From NCBI GenBank assembly GCA_017888105.1, contig JAGHGS010000055.1, positions 1-12,495 of the forward strand: a DNA stretch of 12,495 bases, read 5' to 3'. Position numbers and translations under genes: made by a program. The notes beneath the pieces were generated by a model. That model was given only the letters and a program-made list of their open reading frames with translations. It did not search any database and was not told where the DNA came from. Position 1 is the first letter of the stretch; each line of letters starts with the position of its first letter. Shown here in pieces: positions 6,645-12,495 of this stretch. This DNA is from Bacilli bacterium. Lineage in GTDB: Bacteria > Bacillota_I > Bacilli_A > RF39 > UBA660.

Positions 6645-7251
6645 CAACGATTCCTTTGCTATTTACTAATTCTAATACATTTAATAAAGATAATTTTGAA
6701 GTAATTAAATCATCGAAATTTATGTTTGTATCCTCAAAATGACTTGTTTTTAAATCACATTCTTTAAATTTCGCATCAATTAAATTTTCAGAAATAAATT
6801 TACATTTATAAAAATTTATTTTTTCATACTTGTTATGACGATGAATATTTTCTAGTAATTTCACATCATCAAATAAGGAATTATTCATTTTTGAGTTTTC
6901 TATTTTTGAATATTCAATTAAACTTTCTTCTACTACTAAATCATTTATAACATCTTCAAAAAAAGATACATTAATCAATTTGCAATTCGTAAATATGGTT
7001 TTACTAATTGTACAATTGCTCATTGATACATTATTTAATTCACAATTTTCAAATTTTACTTTTCCTAAGAAAGTGTTATCAAAGGTTACATTATTTAGCT
7101 TACACTTTTTAAAATGTATTTCCCTTAATGTTTCAAAATTTATTTCTTCTTTTAAAATTTCTTCCCCTTCAAATAATAAATATGTTAAAGTTCGATTTTC
7201 ATGATTTTTAAAATATTCTTTTTCTAGTTCTTGATTAAATTCCCATTTCAT
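6634..7251 (-). CDS. Pentapeptide-repeat protein, last gene of the scpAB unit
   Basis: A 205-aa protein starting at ATG 7251 (AGAGGATAATA precedes it). The frame could be opened further upstream, but the Shine-Dalgarno fits this start. From about residue 45 it carries degenerate pentapeptide repeats with a hydrophobic or aromatic centre and N/C/S/T at the turns, for example FENCELNNVSMSNC and FTNCKLINVSF; more follow at about 105-135 and 155-185. Such repeats fold as a four-sided right-handed beta helix. The N-terminal 40 residues (WEFNQELEKEYFKNHENRTL) are not repeats. The gene overlaps the end of scpB by 17 bases, so translation is probably coupled. Pentapeptide proteins include DNA mimics that act on gyrase, but nothing here shows that role. 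No signal peptide is present; a cytoplasmic location is likely. Confidence 0.85.
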   Translation of the reverse strand: MKWEFNQELEKEYFKNHENRTLTYLLFEGEEILKEEINFETLREIHFKKCKLNNVTFDNTFLGKVKFENCELNNVSMSNCTISKTIFTNCKLINVSFFEDVINDLVVEESLIEYSKIENSKMNNSLFDDVKLLENIHRHNKYEKINFYKCKFISENLIDAKFKECDLKTSHFEDTNINFDDLITSKLSLLNVLELVNSKGIVVEE

Positions 7252-7813
7252 TATTATCCTCTTTATAGATTGATGTAAATAATTCTTTATCCTCATTTTC
7301 TGGTTCTTTTTCTTCTTCTATTTCTGGCAATTCATTTAAACTAGAAAGACCAAAACAATCTAAAAATTCACTTGTTGTACGATATAAATTCGGTCTACCA
7401 GGCATTTTTGATTTTCCAGCTTCTTTGATTAATCCTTTTGCTACTAATTTTCTAATAATATGATTGCTACTTACTCCTCGCATGGTATCAATTTCTACTC
7501 TGGTAATTGGTTGATTATAAGCAATAATCGCTAAAACTTCTAAAGCAGAAGGACTAAGTGTATTTGTATCTGGATTCTCTACTAGTTTTTGATAATATTC
7601 TTTATGACATTCTTTGGTTGTTAATTTAAAAGCATCTCCTAAATAACTAATTCGAATGCCTCTATCATCACTTTCGTAACTTTCTTTTAATTTTAAAAGG
7701 AGTTCTTTTGCTTCATCCATGCTTATATTCATGATTTCACATAAATTTTTTAAGTTGATTCCTTCATCTCCTACTACAAATAAAATTCCTTCTAAAATTC
7801 CTAATTTATTCAT
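7235..7813 (-). CDS. scpB: Segregation and condensation protein B
   Basis: A 192-aa protein of normal ScpB length. ATG 7813 is chosen because AAAGGAGG lies 7 bases upstream and MNKLGILEGILFVVGDEGI is the typical N-terminus; an upstream extension to 7846 would bypass this site. Two winged-helix domains are visible: the first at about residues 1-75, the second holding the family core SPSALEVLAIIAYNQPITRVEIDTMRGVSS and the hallmark GRPNLYRTT near residue 140. The acidic tail is disordered. ScpB dimers bind the kleisin ScpA and regulate the Smc ATPase ring during chromosome condensation and origin segregation. The start overlaps the end of scpA by 8 bases, so the pair should be made in a fixed ratio. 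Confidence 0.97.
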   Translation of the reverse strand: MNKLGILEGILFVVGDEGINLKNLCEIMNISMDEAKELLLKLKESYESDDRGIRISYLGDAFKLTTKECHKEYYQKLVENPDTNTLSPSALEVLAIIAYNQPITRVEIDTMRGVSSNHIIRKLVAKGLIKEAGKSKMPGRPNLYRTTSEFLDCFGLSSLNELPEIEEEKEPENEDKELFTSIYKEDNNEMGI

Positions 7814-8540
7814 GATTGTTCCTCCTTTCAATGAAAATTGGGGCAAAATTATCTTCTTGCGTTAATAGAATTTCATCATTTTTACTCATGGTTAAGATTG
7901 ATAAAAAGGTTACAATAATAAAATCTCTATTATAATCATTGAATAATTCTAAAAATTCAAGTTTTTCTCTTACTTGTAAAATTTTTCTTATATCTTCGAT
8001 TCGACGTTCAACACTATATTCTTTTTTGGTAATTTTGGTATTTAAAGGCTTATTATATTTTTCGCGTTCTTTAAATTTTTTCAATGCCATTACTAAATCT
8101 TCTAAACTTACATTTCCAAAATTAATATTTCCTTTTTCTATTAAATGATCTAAATTCATTGGACTTTTGGTATAAAAATTATTTCTTTTATTTTCTAATT
8201 CTACTAAATTTTCACTTATTTTTTTGTATTTCTCATATTCTAGGATTTTTCTTTTTAAATCTTCTTCAGCAGCAATACTAAATTCATCTTCCGTATCACT
8301 CTCTTTTTCTTCATCATTTACGAGCATTTTACTTTTTAAGTGAATGAGCTCGGATGCCATTACTAAATAAGAGCTCGCAATATCAATATTTTTTTCTTTT
8401 TCACTCTCAATAAATTTTAAGTATTCTTCTATTATAATTTTTATATCAATGTCATAAATACTCATTTTTGAAGTTTTAACAAGATGTAAAAGAAGGTCTA
8501 AAGGACCTTCAAAATCATTAATACTAAATTGATATTCCAT
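7806..8540 (-). CDS. scpA: Segregation and condensation protein A (kleisin)
   Basis: A 244-aa protein of typical ScpA length. I chose ATG 8540 because the protein then begins MEYQFSINDFEGPLDLLLHLV, the usual ScpA N-terminus; a TTG at 8561 would add seven atypical residues and overlap the preceding gene. The site upstream (AGGACGTGAT) is weak, so coupling to the gene ending at 8552 may help. The N-terminal domain (IYDIDIKIIIEEYLKFI, then ASELIHLKSKML) contacts the Smc neck; an acidic, charged linker follows; the C-terminal winged helix (about residues 175-244, with FLSILTMSKNDEILLTQEDNFAPIFI) closes the ring on the second Smc head. It acts with ScpB and Smc on the nucleoid. Smc itself is not in the window. 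Confidence 0.97.
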   Translation of the reverse strand: MEYQFSINDFEGPLDLLLHLVKTSKMSIYDIDIKIIIEEYLKFIESEKEKNIDIASSYLVMASELIHLKSKMLVNDEEKESDTEDEFSIAAEEDLKRKILEYEKYKKISENLVELENKRNNFYTKSPMNLDHLIEKGNINFGNVSLEDLVMALKKFKEREKYNKPLNTKITKKEYSVERRIEDIRKILQVREKLEFLELFNDYNRDFIIVTFLSILTMSKNDEILLTQEDNFAPIFIERRNNHE

Positions 8541-8551
8541 TTTATCACGTC

Positions 8552-9505
8552 CTAATTGCAACTGAATCCTTGTGCTTCCATTTCAAAACTTACTACTTTT
8601 GGTTCCGTATCTAATTTAAAGGAGTCAGCATTAAAAATATAAATTCGACTTGCTTCTTCTAAATTAACAATCGTTGTAATATTAAAGCCATTGGCATTGG
8701 TAAAGAAGCTTGAAGTTATACCATTTGTGGAATTGTAAGTATTAGATAACGTTTGATAATTGTTATAAATTGTTTCATAATCTATATCTGTTACAAGATA
8801 TTCTGTTATACTTGTTATTTGTTTTAAGGCATTATTTTCAAATGTGTAAGTAACTCTTTCGTGAGTATTAGAACAAACCAAATTTGCCTTACCTTCTCCA
8901 TCTGCTGTTAATAGTACTTCTGGATAATCATCTACTGTTTTTTGAACTAATACTAAATATCCTACTGTAGTTGCACTAATATTTGAAATTAATTTTGTAT
9001 ATTCTAAAGATCCTCCTCCTGCTAAAACTCCCGGAGATGCTAATTTTACACGTTCTAAAAGTGTTCTATCGGTATTATAGATTTCTATATAATAATTTAG
9101 TGTTTCTATATCTTGATAGGAGTTGGTTGTATTTTCAATATTGTAGCTTATTGTATTATTTACCGCATCAATATTAATTCCACTCACGGTAATTTCTTCT
9201 CTTTCAATACTTAAACCTGCTGTATAAGGATAGAAAGTTTCATCCACATTTCCATCTGGATCCTCTGGTTCATCCGGTTCATCTGGAGTTGGATCATTTG
9301 GAGTGATTGGATTTTCTGGAGTTGGATTTAAATATTCATCTACCATTTCAGAAATTTGTGGTAAAAAGATAATAACTAAAACGAATAATGTCAGTATAAC
9401 AAAAATACCAAATGATGTTTTTTTACGGCTTTCAAAAGCACCAATTGCAATTGGTTTTAATTCTTCTTGTTCTATCTTAAAATTTTTATATTTTTTCTTA
9501 GCCAT
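8552..9505 (-). CDS. Membrane-anchored extracytoplasmic protein of unknown function, first gene of the scpAB unit
   Basis: A 317-aa protein starting at ATG 9505 after AAGAAGGGATTG. A basic cytoplasmic N-terminus (residues 1-30) is followed by one membrane helix at about 32-49 and an acidic, proline-rich linker at 60-86 (PTPDEPDEPEDPD and similar), which should hold the outer part away from the membrane. Residues about 95-195 look like an Ig-like beta sandwich (NNTISYNIENTTNSYQDIE, then YYIEIYNTDRTLLERV), recalling FxLYD-like domains. The C-terminal part (from LVCSNTHERVTYTFENNALK to the end) faintly resembles YehR/DUF1307 lipoprotein domains, and its cysteines near residues 210 and 316 could form a disulfide. 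Both resemblances are from memory. It ends 11 bases before scpA and so is probably co-transcribed with scpAB. No signal peptidase site is evident. Confidence 0.82.
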   Translation of the reverse strand: MAKKKYKNFKIEQEELKPIAIGAFESRKKTSFGIFVILTLFVLVIIFLPQISEMVDEYLNPTPENPITPNDPTPDEPDEPEDPDGNVDETFYPYTAGLSIEREEITVSGINIDAVNNTISYNIENTTNSYQDIETLNYYIEIYNTDRTLLERVKLASPGVLAGGGSLEYTKLISNISATTVGYLVLVQKTVDDYPEVLLTADGEGKANLVCSNTHERVTYTFENNALKQITSITEYLVTDIDYETIYNNYQTLSNTYNSTNGITSSFFTNANGFNITTIVNLEEASRIYIFNADSFKLDTEPKVVSFEMEAQGFSCN

Positions 9506-9529
9506 AACAATCCCTTCTTACTATTTAAA

Positions 9530-9538
9530 ATTATACCA
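9530..9538 (-). promoter_or_regulatory. Predicted extended -10 of the scpAB unit
   Basis: TGG-TATAAT on the minus strand is a perfect -10 box (9530-9535) with a TG extension. It lies between the spoVA terminator and the first gene of the unit. No clear -35 box is seen, which extended -10 promoters can tolerate. The leader would be about 18 bases. Confidence 0.5.
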
Positions 9539-9543
9539 AAAAA

Positions 9544-9575
9544 AACATAAAATAAAAAGGACTATTTAGTCCTTT
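9544..9575 (-). terminator. Intrinsic terminator of the spoVA operon, overlapping the spoVAE stop codon
   Basis: AAAGGACT and AGTCCTTT form a perfect 8-bp stem (9556-9563 and 9568-9575) with a 4-base loop, followed on the minus strand by TTTTTATTTTAT. The stop codon TAA (9566-9568) and the last two codons are inside the hairpin. It separates the sporulation operon from the scpAB unit. Confidence 0.75.
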
Positions 9576-9916
9576 GGTTTAAAAATTAAGGCAACAATTG
9601 AGGCAAAAACAATCGAACCTACAATCGCAACACTTGATTTTGTAAGCATGCCAGAAAATATTCCTAAAACTCCCATTGCTTCAAATCCTTCTAAGGCGCC
9701 TGTATAAAGCATATATCCAAAATTAGAAATAATTGTTGTTGCTCCGCCTCCACCGAGTTCTATTAATTTTTCGTAGATTCCAAAGAAGGCTAGAATACTT
9801 CCTAATACGGTAAATAATGAAGTAACATGACCAGGAGTAAGTTTTGTATTATCTAATATAATTTGTCCAATTGCACAAAATGTTCCAGCGATTAAAAAAG
9901 CCCAAATAAAAGTCAT
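9566..9916 (-). CDS. spoVAE: Stage V sporulation protein AE (SpoVAEb type)
   Basis: A 116-aa, very hydrophobic protein matching the short SpoVAE (AEb) form. Family hallmarks are FCAIGQIILDNTKLTPGHV, the GGGGATTIISNFG segment and GALEGFEAMGVLGIFSGML. Three or four membrane helices are seen (about residues 3-20, 30-50, 75-92 and 95-112). With SpoVAC it belongs to the inner-membrane channel that moves calcium dipicolinate into the forespore and lets it out on germination. Its ATG overlaps the spoVAD stop as TAATG, with GGAGG inside the end of spoVAD. It is the last gene of the operon. Confidence 0.95.
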   Translation of the reverse strand: MTFIWAFLIAGTFCAIGQIILDNTKLTPGHVTSLFTVLGSILAFFGIYEKLIELGGGGATTIISNFGYMLYTGALEGFEAMGVLGIFSGMLTKSSVAIVGSIVFASIVALIFKPKD

Positions 9917-10890
9917 TATAATACCTCCAAACTGATTGCGTGCGCAATTCCAGGAATTCCTAATTTTTGATTTGCAAGCTGAACGGATTGTAAAGATCCC
10001 GTAGCAATAATTAATATTTTTTTATATCTTTTACAACATAATACCTTATCATACAATACAAGTGGTAAAGCTGCTGGTCCACTTGCTCCTGCATAAGTTT
10101 CTTGAGAATTCGTGTAAATCTCACAACCGGCATCCATGTATTTTTTTAAATTTATGTTATACTGTTTGTTTAACATTTCTAAAAAGATTTCTCTTCCAAC
10201 TAACCCTAAGTCACCTGTTAATACTAAATCATAATAATTTATGTTTCGCTTCATTTCTAAAAGATGCGTATTTAGAGTTTCAGCGGCAGCGGGTGCCATC
10301 ACTGCGCCCATATTATTGGTGTCGGTAATTCCCATATCAAGAGCTTTTCCAATTGTGGCACTTTCAATTTTGATGTTTGTTTGTTCACTGGTTAGAAGTG
10401 TTGATATGGCAGCGGTAGTTGTAAAAGTTGTGGTATGCTTTTTTACCGCACCATATTCGACTGGGTACCTAAATTGTCTTTCTGCATTTAAGTTGTGACT
10501 ACTTGTAATAACAATGATATTTTTGGCAAGTTTTCCACTTATTAGGGAAGCACCAATAATTAGTTCTTCAGCATAGGTAGCACAGGCACTATAAACTCCC
10601 AAATAAGGAATGCGAAATTTAGAGGCATTATAACTTGATATGGATGTTTGGTTGATTAAATCTCCTCCAATTAAAGCATCGATTTTATTTTCTGTTAATT
10701 TATTTTTATTTAGTAAATTATCCAATACTATTTTTTGCATTTTAATTTCCGCTTGTTCAAAAGTTTTTTCGCCATAATAATAATCATCCATGACTAAGTC
10801 ATATATTTTTAAGAGCCCATCTCGTTCTAGAGGGCCTACAATCGAAAAATTATCTTTGATATAAACGTTATTAAATTTTTTACTAGCCAC
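9916..10890 (-). CDS. spoVAD: Stage V sporulation protein AD (dipicolinate-binding, thiolase fold)
   Basis: About 324 aa, close to the roughly 338 aa I recall for Bacillus. Sequence hallmarks are GVYSACATYAEELIIGA, SSHNLNAERQFRYPVEYG, VLTGDLGLVG and AGASGPAALPLV. The fold resembles thiolase and ketoacyl synthase enzymes, but the protein serves to bind dipicolinic acid at the outer face of the spore inner membrane rather than as an enzyme. Start choice: GTG 10890 lies 7 bases after AAGGTG (within spoVAC); a TTG at 10893 is also in frame but too close to that site. The start overlaps the spoVAC stop (10883-10885) by 8 bases. The stop overlaps the spoVAE start. Confidence 0.96.
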   Translation of the reverse strand: MASKKFNNVYIKDNFSIVGPLERDGLLKIYDLVMDDYYYGEKTFEQAEIKMQKIVLDNLLNKNKLTENKIDALIGGDLINQTSISSYNASKFRIPYLGVYSACATYAEELIIGASLISGKLAKNIIVITSSHNLNAERQFRYPVEYGAVKKHTTTFTTTAAISTLLTSEQTNIKIESATIGKALDMGITDTNNMGAVMAPAAAETLNTHLLEMKRNINYYDLVLTGDLGLVGREIFLEMLNKQYNINLKKYMDAGCEIYTNSQETYAGASGPAALPLVLYDKVLCCKRYKKILIIATGSLQSVQLANQKLGIPGIAHAISLEVL

Positions 10891-11320
10891 CAATAATCAC
10901 CTTCACAATCACAAGAATGAATGCTGATAATATTCCGTATAAAATAACACTACCAGCTAGTTTAAAGAAGTTTGAACCAAGCCCTGTTATTAACCCTTCT
11001 TTTTTATAGTCTAAAGCACTACTTGATACGGAATGGGCAAAACCAGTTGTTGGTATTAAAAGTCCAGCTTTGGCTTTGGTCATCCAGTTATCAAAAAATC
11101 CTAAGGCTGTAAATAAAGAAGCCGCAAGAATAATTATTAGACATGTCCATGCTCCAGCTAAAGTTCGGGATAGTTCAAAAAAATTCATTAATAAGACAAT
11201 TAATCCTTCACTCATAAAGCCAACTAAACCACCAATTAAAAAAGCATAAATTACATTTTCAAATTTATTTTCCTTTGGTTCATATTTTTTTACTAGCTTT
11301 TGATATTCTTCTTTGTTCAT
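10883..11320 (-). CDS. spoVAC: Stage V sporulation protein AC
   Basis: A 145-aa membrane protein of the usual length. ATG 11320 follows GGAGG at 11327-11331. A charged N-terminus (NKEEYQKLVKKYEPKENK) is typical. Helices are seen at about residues 22-47, 53-74, 84-100 and 117-143. The diagnostic segment GLLIPTTGFAHSVSSSALDY is at about residues 86-105, then GLITGLGSNFFKLAGSVILYG. SpoVAC is thought to form the mechanosensitive channel for dipicolinate in the spore inner membrane. It is the first gene of the operon, directly behind a sigma-G-like promoter. No spoVAA, AB or AF gene is present here: the operon is the short AC-AD-AE form common outside Bacillus. Confidence 0.96.
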   Translation of the reverse strand: MNKEEYQKLVKKYEPKENKFENVIYAFLIGGLVGFMSEGLIVLLMNFFELSRTLAGAWTCLIIILAASLFTALGFFDNWMTKAKAGLLIPTTGFAHSVSSSALDYKKEGLITGLGSNFFKLAGSVILYGILSAFILVIVKVIIGG

Positions 11321-11336
11321 AAATAACCTCCATTTT

Positions 11337-11366
11337 TATTATGAAAAAAAAATGATAAGTTATACA
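11337..11366 (-). promoter_or_regulatory. Predicted sigma-G (late forespore) promoter of spoVAC-AD-AE
   Basis: On the minus strand, TGTATA (11361-11366) and CATAATA (11337-11343) are 17 bases apart. This fits the sigma-G patterns TGHATR and CATAMTA as I recall them for Bacillus, and sigma-G is known to drive spoVA there. The site lies between the upstream gene's terminator and the GGAGG of spoVAC, with a leader of about 10 bases. No sigma-A promoter competes at this place. Confidence 0.65.
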
Positions 11367-11375
11367 CTTTGTTTT

Positions 11376-11408
11376 TAAAAAGAAAAAGACTTAGAATAAA
11401 TCTAAATC
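11376..11408 (-). terminator. Intrinsic terminator of the NUDIX gene
   Basis: On the minus strand, GATTTAGA-TTTAT-TCTAAGTC forms an 8-bp stem with one T-G wobble, followed by TTTTTCTTTTT. The stem begins with the last base of the TAG stop codon. It isolates the sporulation operon from upstream transcription. Confidence 0.6.
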
Positions 11409-11848
11409 TATTTAAGAGTATAACCTAATTTTTCTAAGGCCATTATGGTAAATGGAGATAGTTCAGTTTTGTTTAATTCATTTAGGTTATACCAATTAGC
11501 ACCATCTGAATCTAAACCATCCGCATCGCTTTTTAAACTACTTTCATTTGTTTCTACGGTATATAAAATACCAATATGATGCAAATCTTCCCATAAATCT
11601 GGTTCCATCTCCCACTTAATATTCGTAGCAACTACATCTAATAATTTATAGTTAGTAATGCCTATTCCCGCTTCTTCCCTAATTTCTCTTTTTAAAGATT
11701 CAAAAGGCTGTTCAGTATGTTCAATACCCCCACCGGGTAAATCCAACTTTCCTTTATAGCCACCTCTTGCTTTTCTTACTAGAGCAATTTTATTATCTTT
11801 AATCATAATACCATAAGCTCCTACATGAGTTTTAACAATTGTCTCCAT
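11408..11848 (-). CDS. NUDIX hydrolase
   Basis: A 146-aa protein with a complete Nudix box, G-x5-E-x7-REUxEExGU, at residues 40-62: G40, E46, R54, E55, E58, E59 and G61 are all present, with the metal-binding glutamates intact. The preceding LDLPGG and the N-terminal strand HVGAYGIMIKDNKIALVRK are typical of the fold. Such enzymes hydrolyse nucleoside diphosphates linked to another group, often house-cleaning damaged nucleotides or cutting sugar or cofactor nucleotides. The substrate cannot be predicted; the acidic stretch EMEPDLWEDLHH (about 96-107) may shape the pocket. ATG 11848 has GAGGAG at 11857-11862. It starts 30 bases after the upstream gene on the same strand, so co-transcription is possible in addition to its own -10 box. 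Confidence 0.95.
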   Translation of the reverse strand: METIVKTHVGAYGIMIKDNKIALVRKARGGYKGKLDLPGGGIEHTEQPFESLKREIREEAGIGITNYKLLDVVATNIKWEMEPDLWEDLHHIGILYTVETNESSLKSDADGLDSDGANWYNLNELNKTELSPFTIMALEKLGYTLK

Positions 11849-11867
11849 TATTTTTTCTCCTCTCTTT

Positions 11868-11873
11868 ATTATA
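11868..11873 (-). promoter_or_regulatory. Possible -10 box of the NUDIX gene
   Basis: A perfect TATAAT lies 5 bases before the GAGGAG site. No matching -35 box or TG extension is seen, so this is weak and could be chance in AT-rich DNA. Confidence 0.3.
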
Positions 11874-11878
11874 TAAAA

Positions 11879-12412
11879 TTAGGTAAAAAACTTTTTTAAA
11901 TTTTTAGTAGATGGTGCTTTTTCTAACTCATTTATTTCTTGTAAATCAAAACTTAATTGATAATAATTTTCTTCATTCGTGTTTGGATTAGAAGTGTAAA
12001 TATAAAAATAGCTATTATCATACCCATAAACCCTTTCAATCCAGTTAATGGATTTAGCAGGTTCTAATCTTTCACTATTATTTAAATCATATCCATAAAA
12101 TAGACCAGTTGAATCATATATATATAAATAATTTTTAACCCAAAGTTGCTTAAAAAACGAACCAGGAACATCTAAGCAAAATTCTTTCTCATACTTGTTG
12201 TTTGATAAATCTTTATATACACAATATCTCTGTTCTTCGCTTAGATTATTTTCAGTTGAAATCACATAATCTTGATAAAAAGATATTATATTTTCTTTAA
12301 TAGTTGTGTAATCTAATTCATTATTTTCCTTATTATTAAAAACTAATTTAAAGCCTAAAAATAACATTGTCAATAAAATTAATATAGATATCATAAATAC
12401 TATTTTTTTCAT
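11879..12412 (-). CDS. Small membrane-anchored protein of unknown function
   Basis: I do not recognise this 177-aa protein. ATG 12412 follows AGAGGAA at about 12416-12422. One N-terminal membrane helix (about residues 4-25, after MKK) has no lipobox or obvious cleavage site, so it is either an uncleaved anchor or an unusual signal. The outer part is rich in Tyr, Asn and Asp. The cysteines at 64 and 79 may pair. Aromatic repeats such as YLYIYDSTGLFYGYDL and YFYIYTSNPN suggest a small beta-propeller-like or beta-sheet domain. It lies 30 bases before the NUDIX gene, perhaps by chance. Confidence 0.75.
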   Translation of the reverse strand: MKKIVFMISILILLTMLFLGFKLVFNNKENNELDYTTIKENIISFYQDYVISTENNLSEEQRYCVYKDLSNNKYEKEFCLDVPGSFFKQLWVKNYLYIYDSTGLFYGYDLNNSERLEPAKSINWIERVYGYDNSYFYIYTSNPNTNEENYYQLSFDLQEINELEKAPSTKNLKKFFT

Positions 12413-12434
12413 TTTTTCCTCTTTCTTGTTTTAT

Positions 12435-12463
12435 ATTATATCATCTTGTTATTAGAATGTAAA
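12435..12463 (-). promoter_or_regulatory. Predicted strong promoter of the membrane protein and NUDIX pair
   Basis: On the minus strand, TTTACA (12458-12463, five of six consensus bases) and TATAAT (12435-12440) are 17 bases apart, with TGA before the -10 box giving an extended -10. This is the best sigma-A match in the window. The leader would be about 16 bases. Beyond 12463 nothing more is seen up to the window end. Confidence 0.7.
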
Positions 12464-12495
12464 ATTTAGGGCAATATAGCAAAAATAAAATATCC

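Noticed and set aside
6634..7251. Pentapeptide-repeat protein as a Qnr-like quinolone resistance factor
   Set aside because: The repeats are degenerate and few, and the operon context is chromosome segregation; no specific Qnr feature is visible.
6980..8148. Plus-strand open frames at 6980-7204 and 7939-8148
   Set aside because: They are antisense to the pentapeptide-repeat gene and scpA, lie in AT-rich repetitive codons and have no start signals.
8983..10498. Plus-strand open frames at 8983-9177, 9303-9569, 10062-10328 and 10241-10498
   Set aside because: All are antisense to convincing genes (the membrane protein and spoVAD) and two overlap each other.

Overview
The window is an AT-rich stretch (roughly 30% G+C by eye, not counted) from a low-GC, spore-forming Firmicute. 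It carries a spoVAC-spoVAD-spoVAE operon and scpA-scpB, uses purine-rich Shine-Dalgarno sequences, and reads tryptophan as TGG, so nothing suggests a recoded TGA. This fits Bacilli, Erysipelotrichia-like or uncultured gut lineages; I cannot name a species. The window looks chromosomal, and I see no insertion sequence, phage gene, tRNA, rRNA or CRISPR array.

Layout. (1) 1-755, minus: a LysR-type regulator cut by the window edge, divergent from an unrecognised 256-aa gene (845-1615, plus). Between them lie a minus-strand promoter, a plus-strand -10 box and an inverted repeat of LysR-box form. (2) About 1641-1750: the decayed 3' end and terminator of a second ABC permease gene, with a 28-bp exact match to the intact permease 3' end near 2841-2868. 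(3) 1825-2772, plus: an unrecognised 315-aa gene lying between the remnant and the intact copy. (4) 2839-6599, minus: a two-gene ABC exporter of the MacB/FtsX class (ATPase, then a 1019-aa permease with a long extracytoplasmic coiled coil), with its own promoter whose -10 box sits inside a palindrome. (5) 6634-9505, minus: a tightly packed unit of four genes: a membrane-anchored extracytoplasmic protein, scpA, scpB and a pentapeptide-repeat protein. (6) 9566-11320, minus: spoVAC-spoVAD-spoVAE, behind a good match to a sigma-G promoter and closed by a terminator overlapping the last stop codon. (7) 11408-12412, minus: a NUDIX hydrolase preceded by a small membrane-anchored protein of unknown function.

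How the genes work together. ScpA and ScpB are the kleisin and winged-helix partners of Smc in chromosome condensation and segregation. The SpoVA proteins form the dipicolinic acid channel of the spore inner membrane. The ABC pair probably exports a lipid, peptide or antibiotic, or transduces a force-dependent signal; the substrate cannot be read from sequence. Genes are packed tightly: stop and start codons overlap, -10 boxes fall a few bases before the Shine-Dalgarno, and several intrinsic terminators overlap stop codons.

I found no clear undescribed multi-gene system. The best leads are the two unrecognised plus-strand genes next to the permease remnant, the LysR-controlled divergent pair, and the unknown partners of scpAB.
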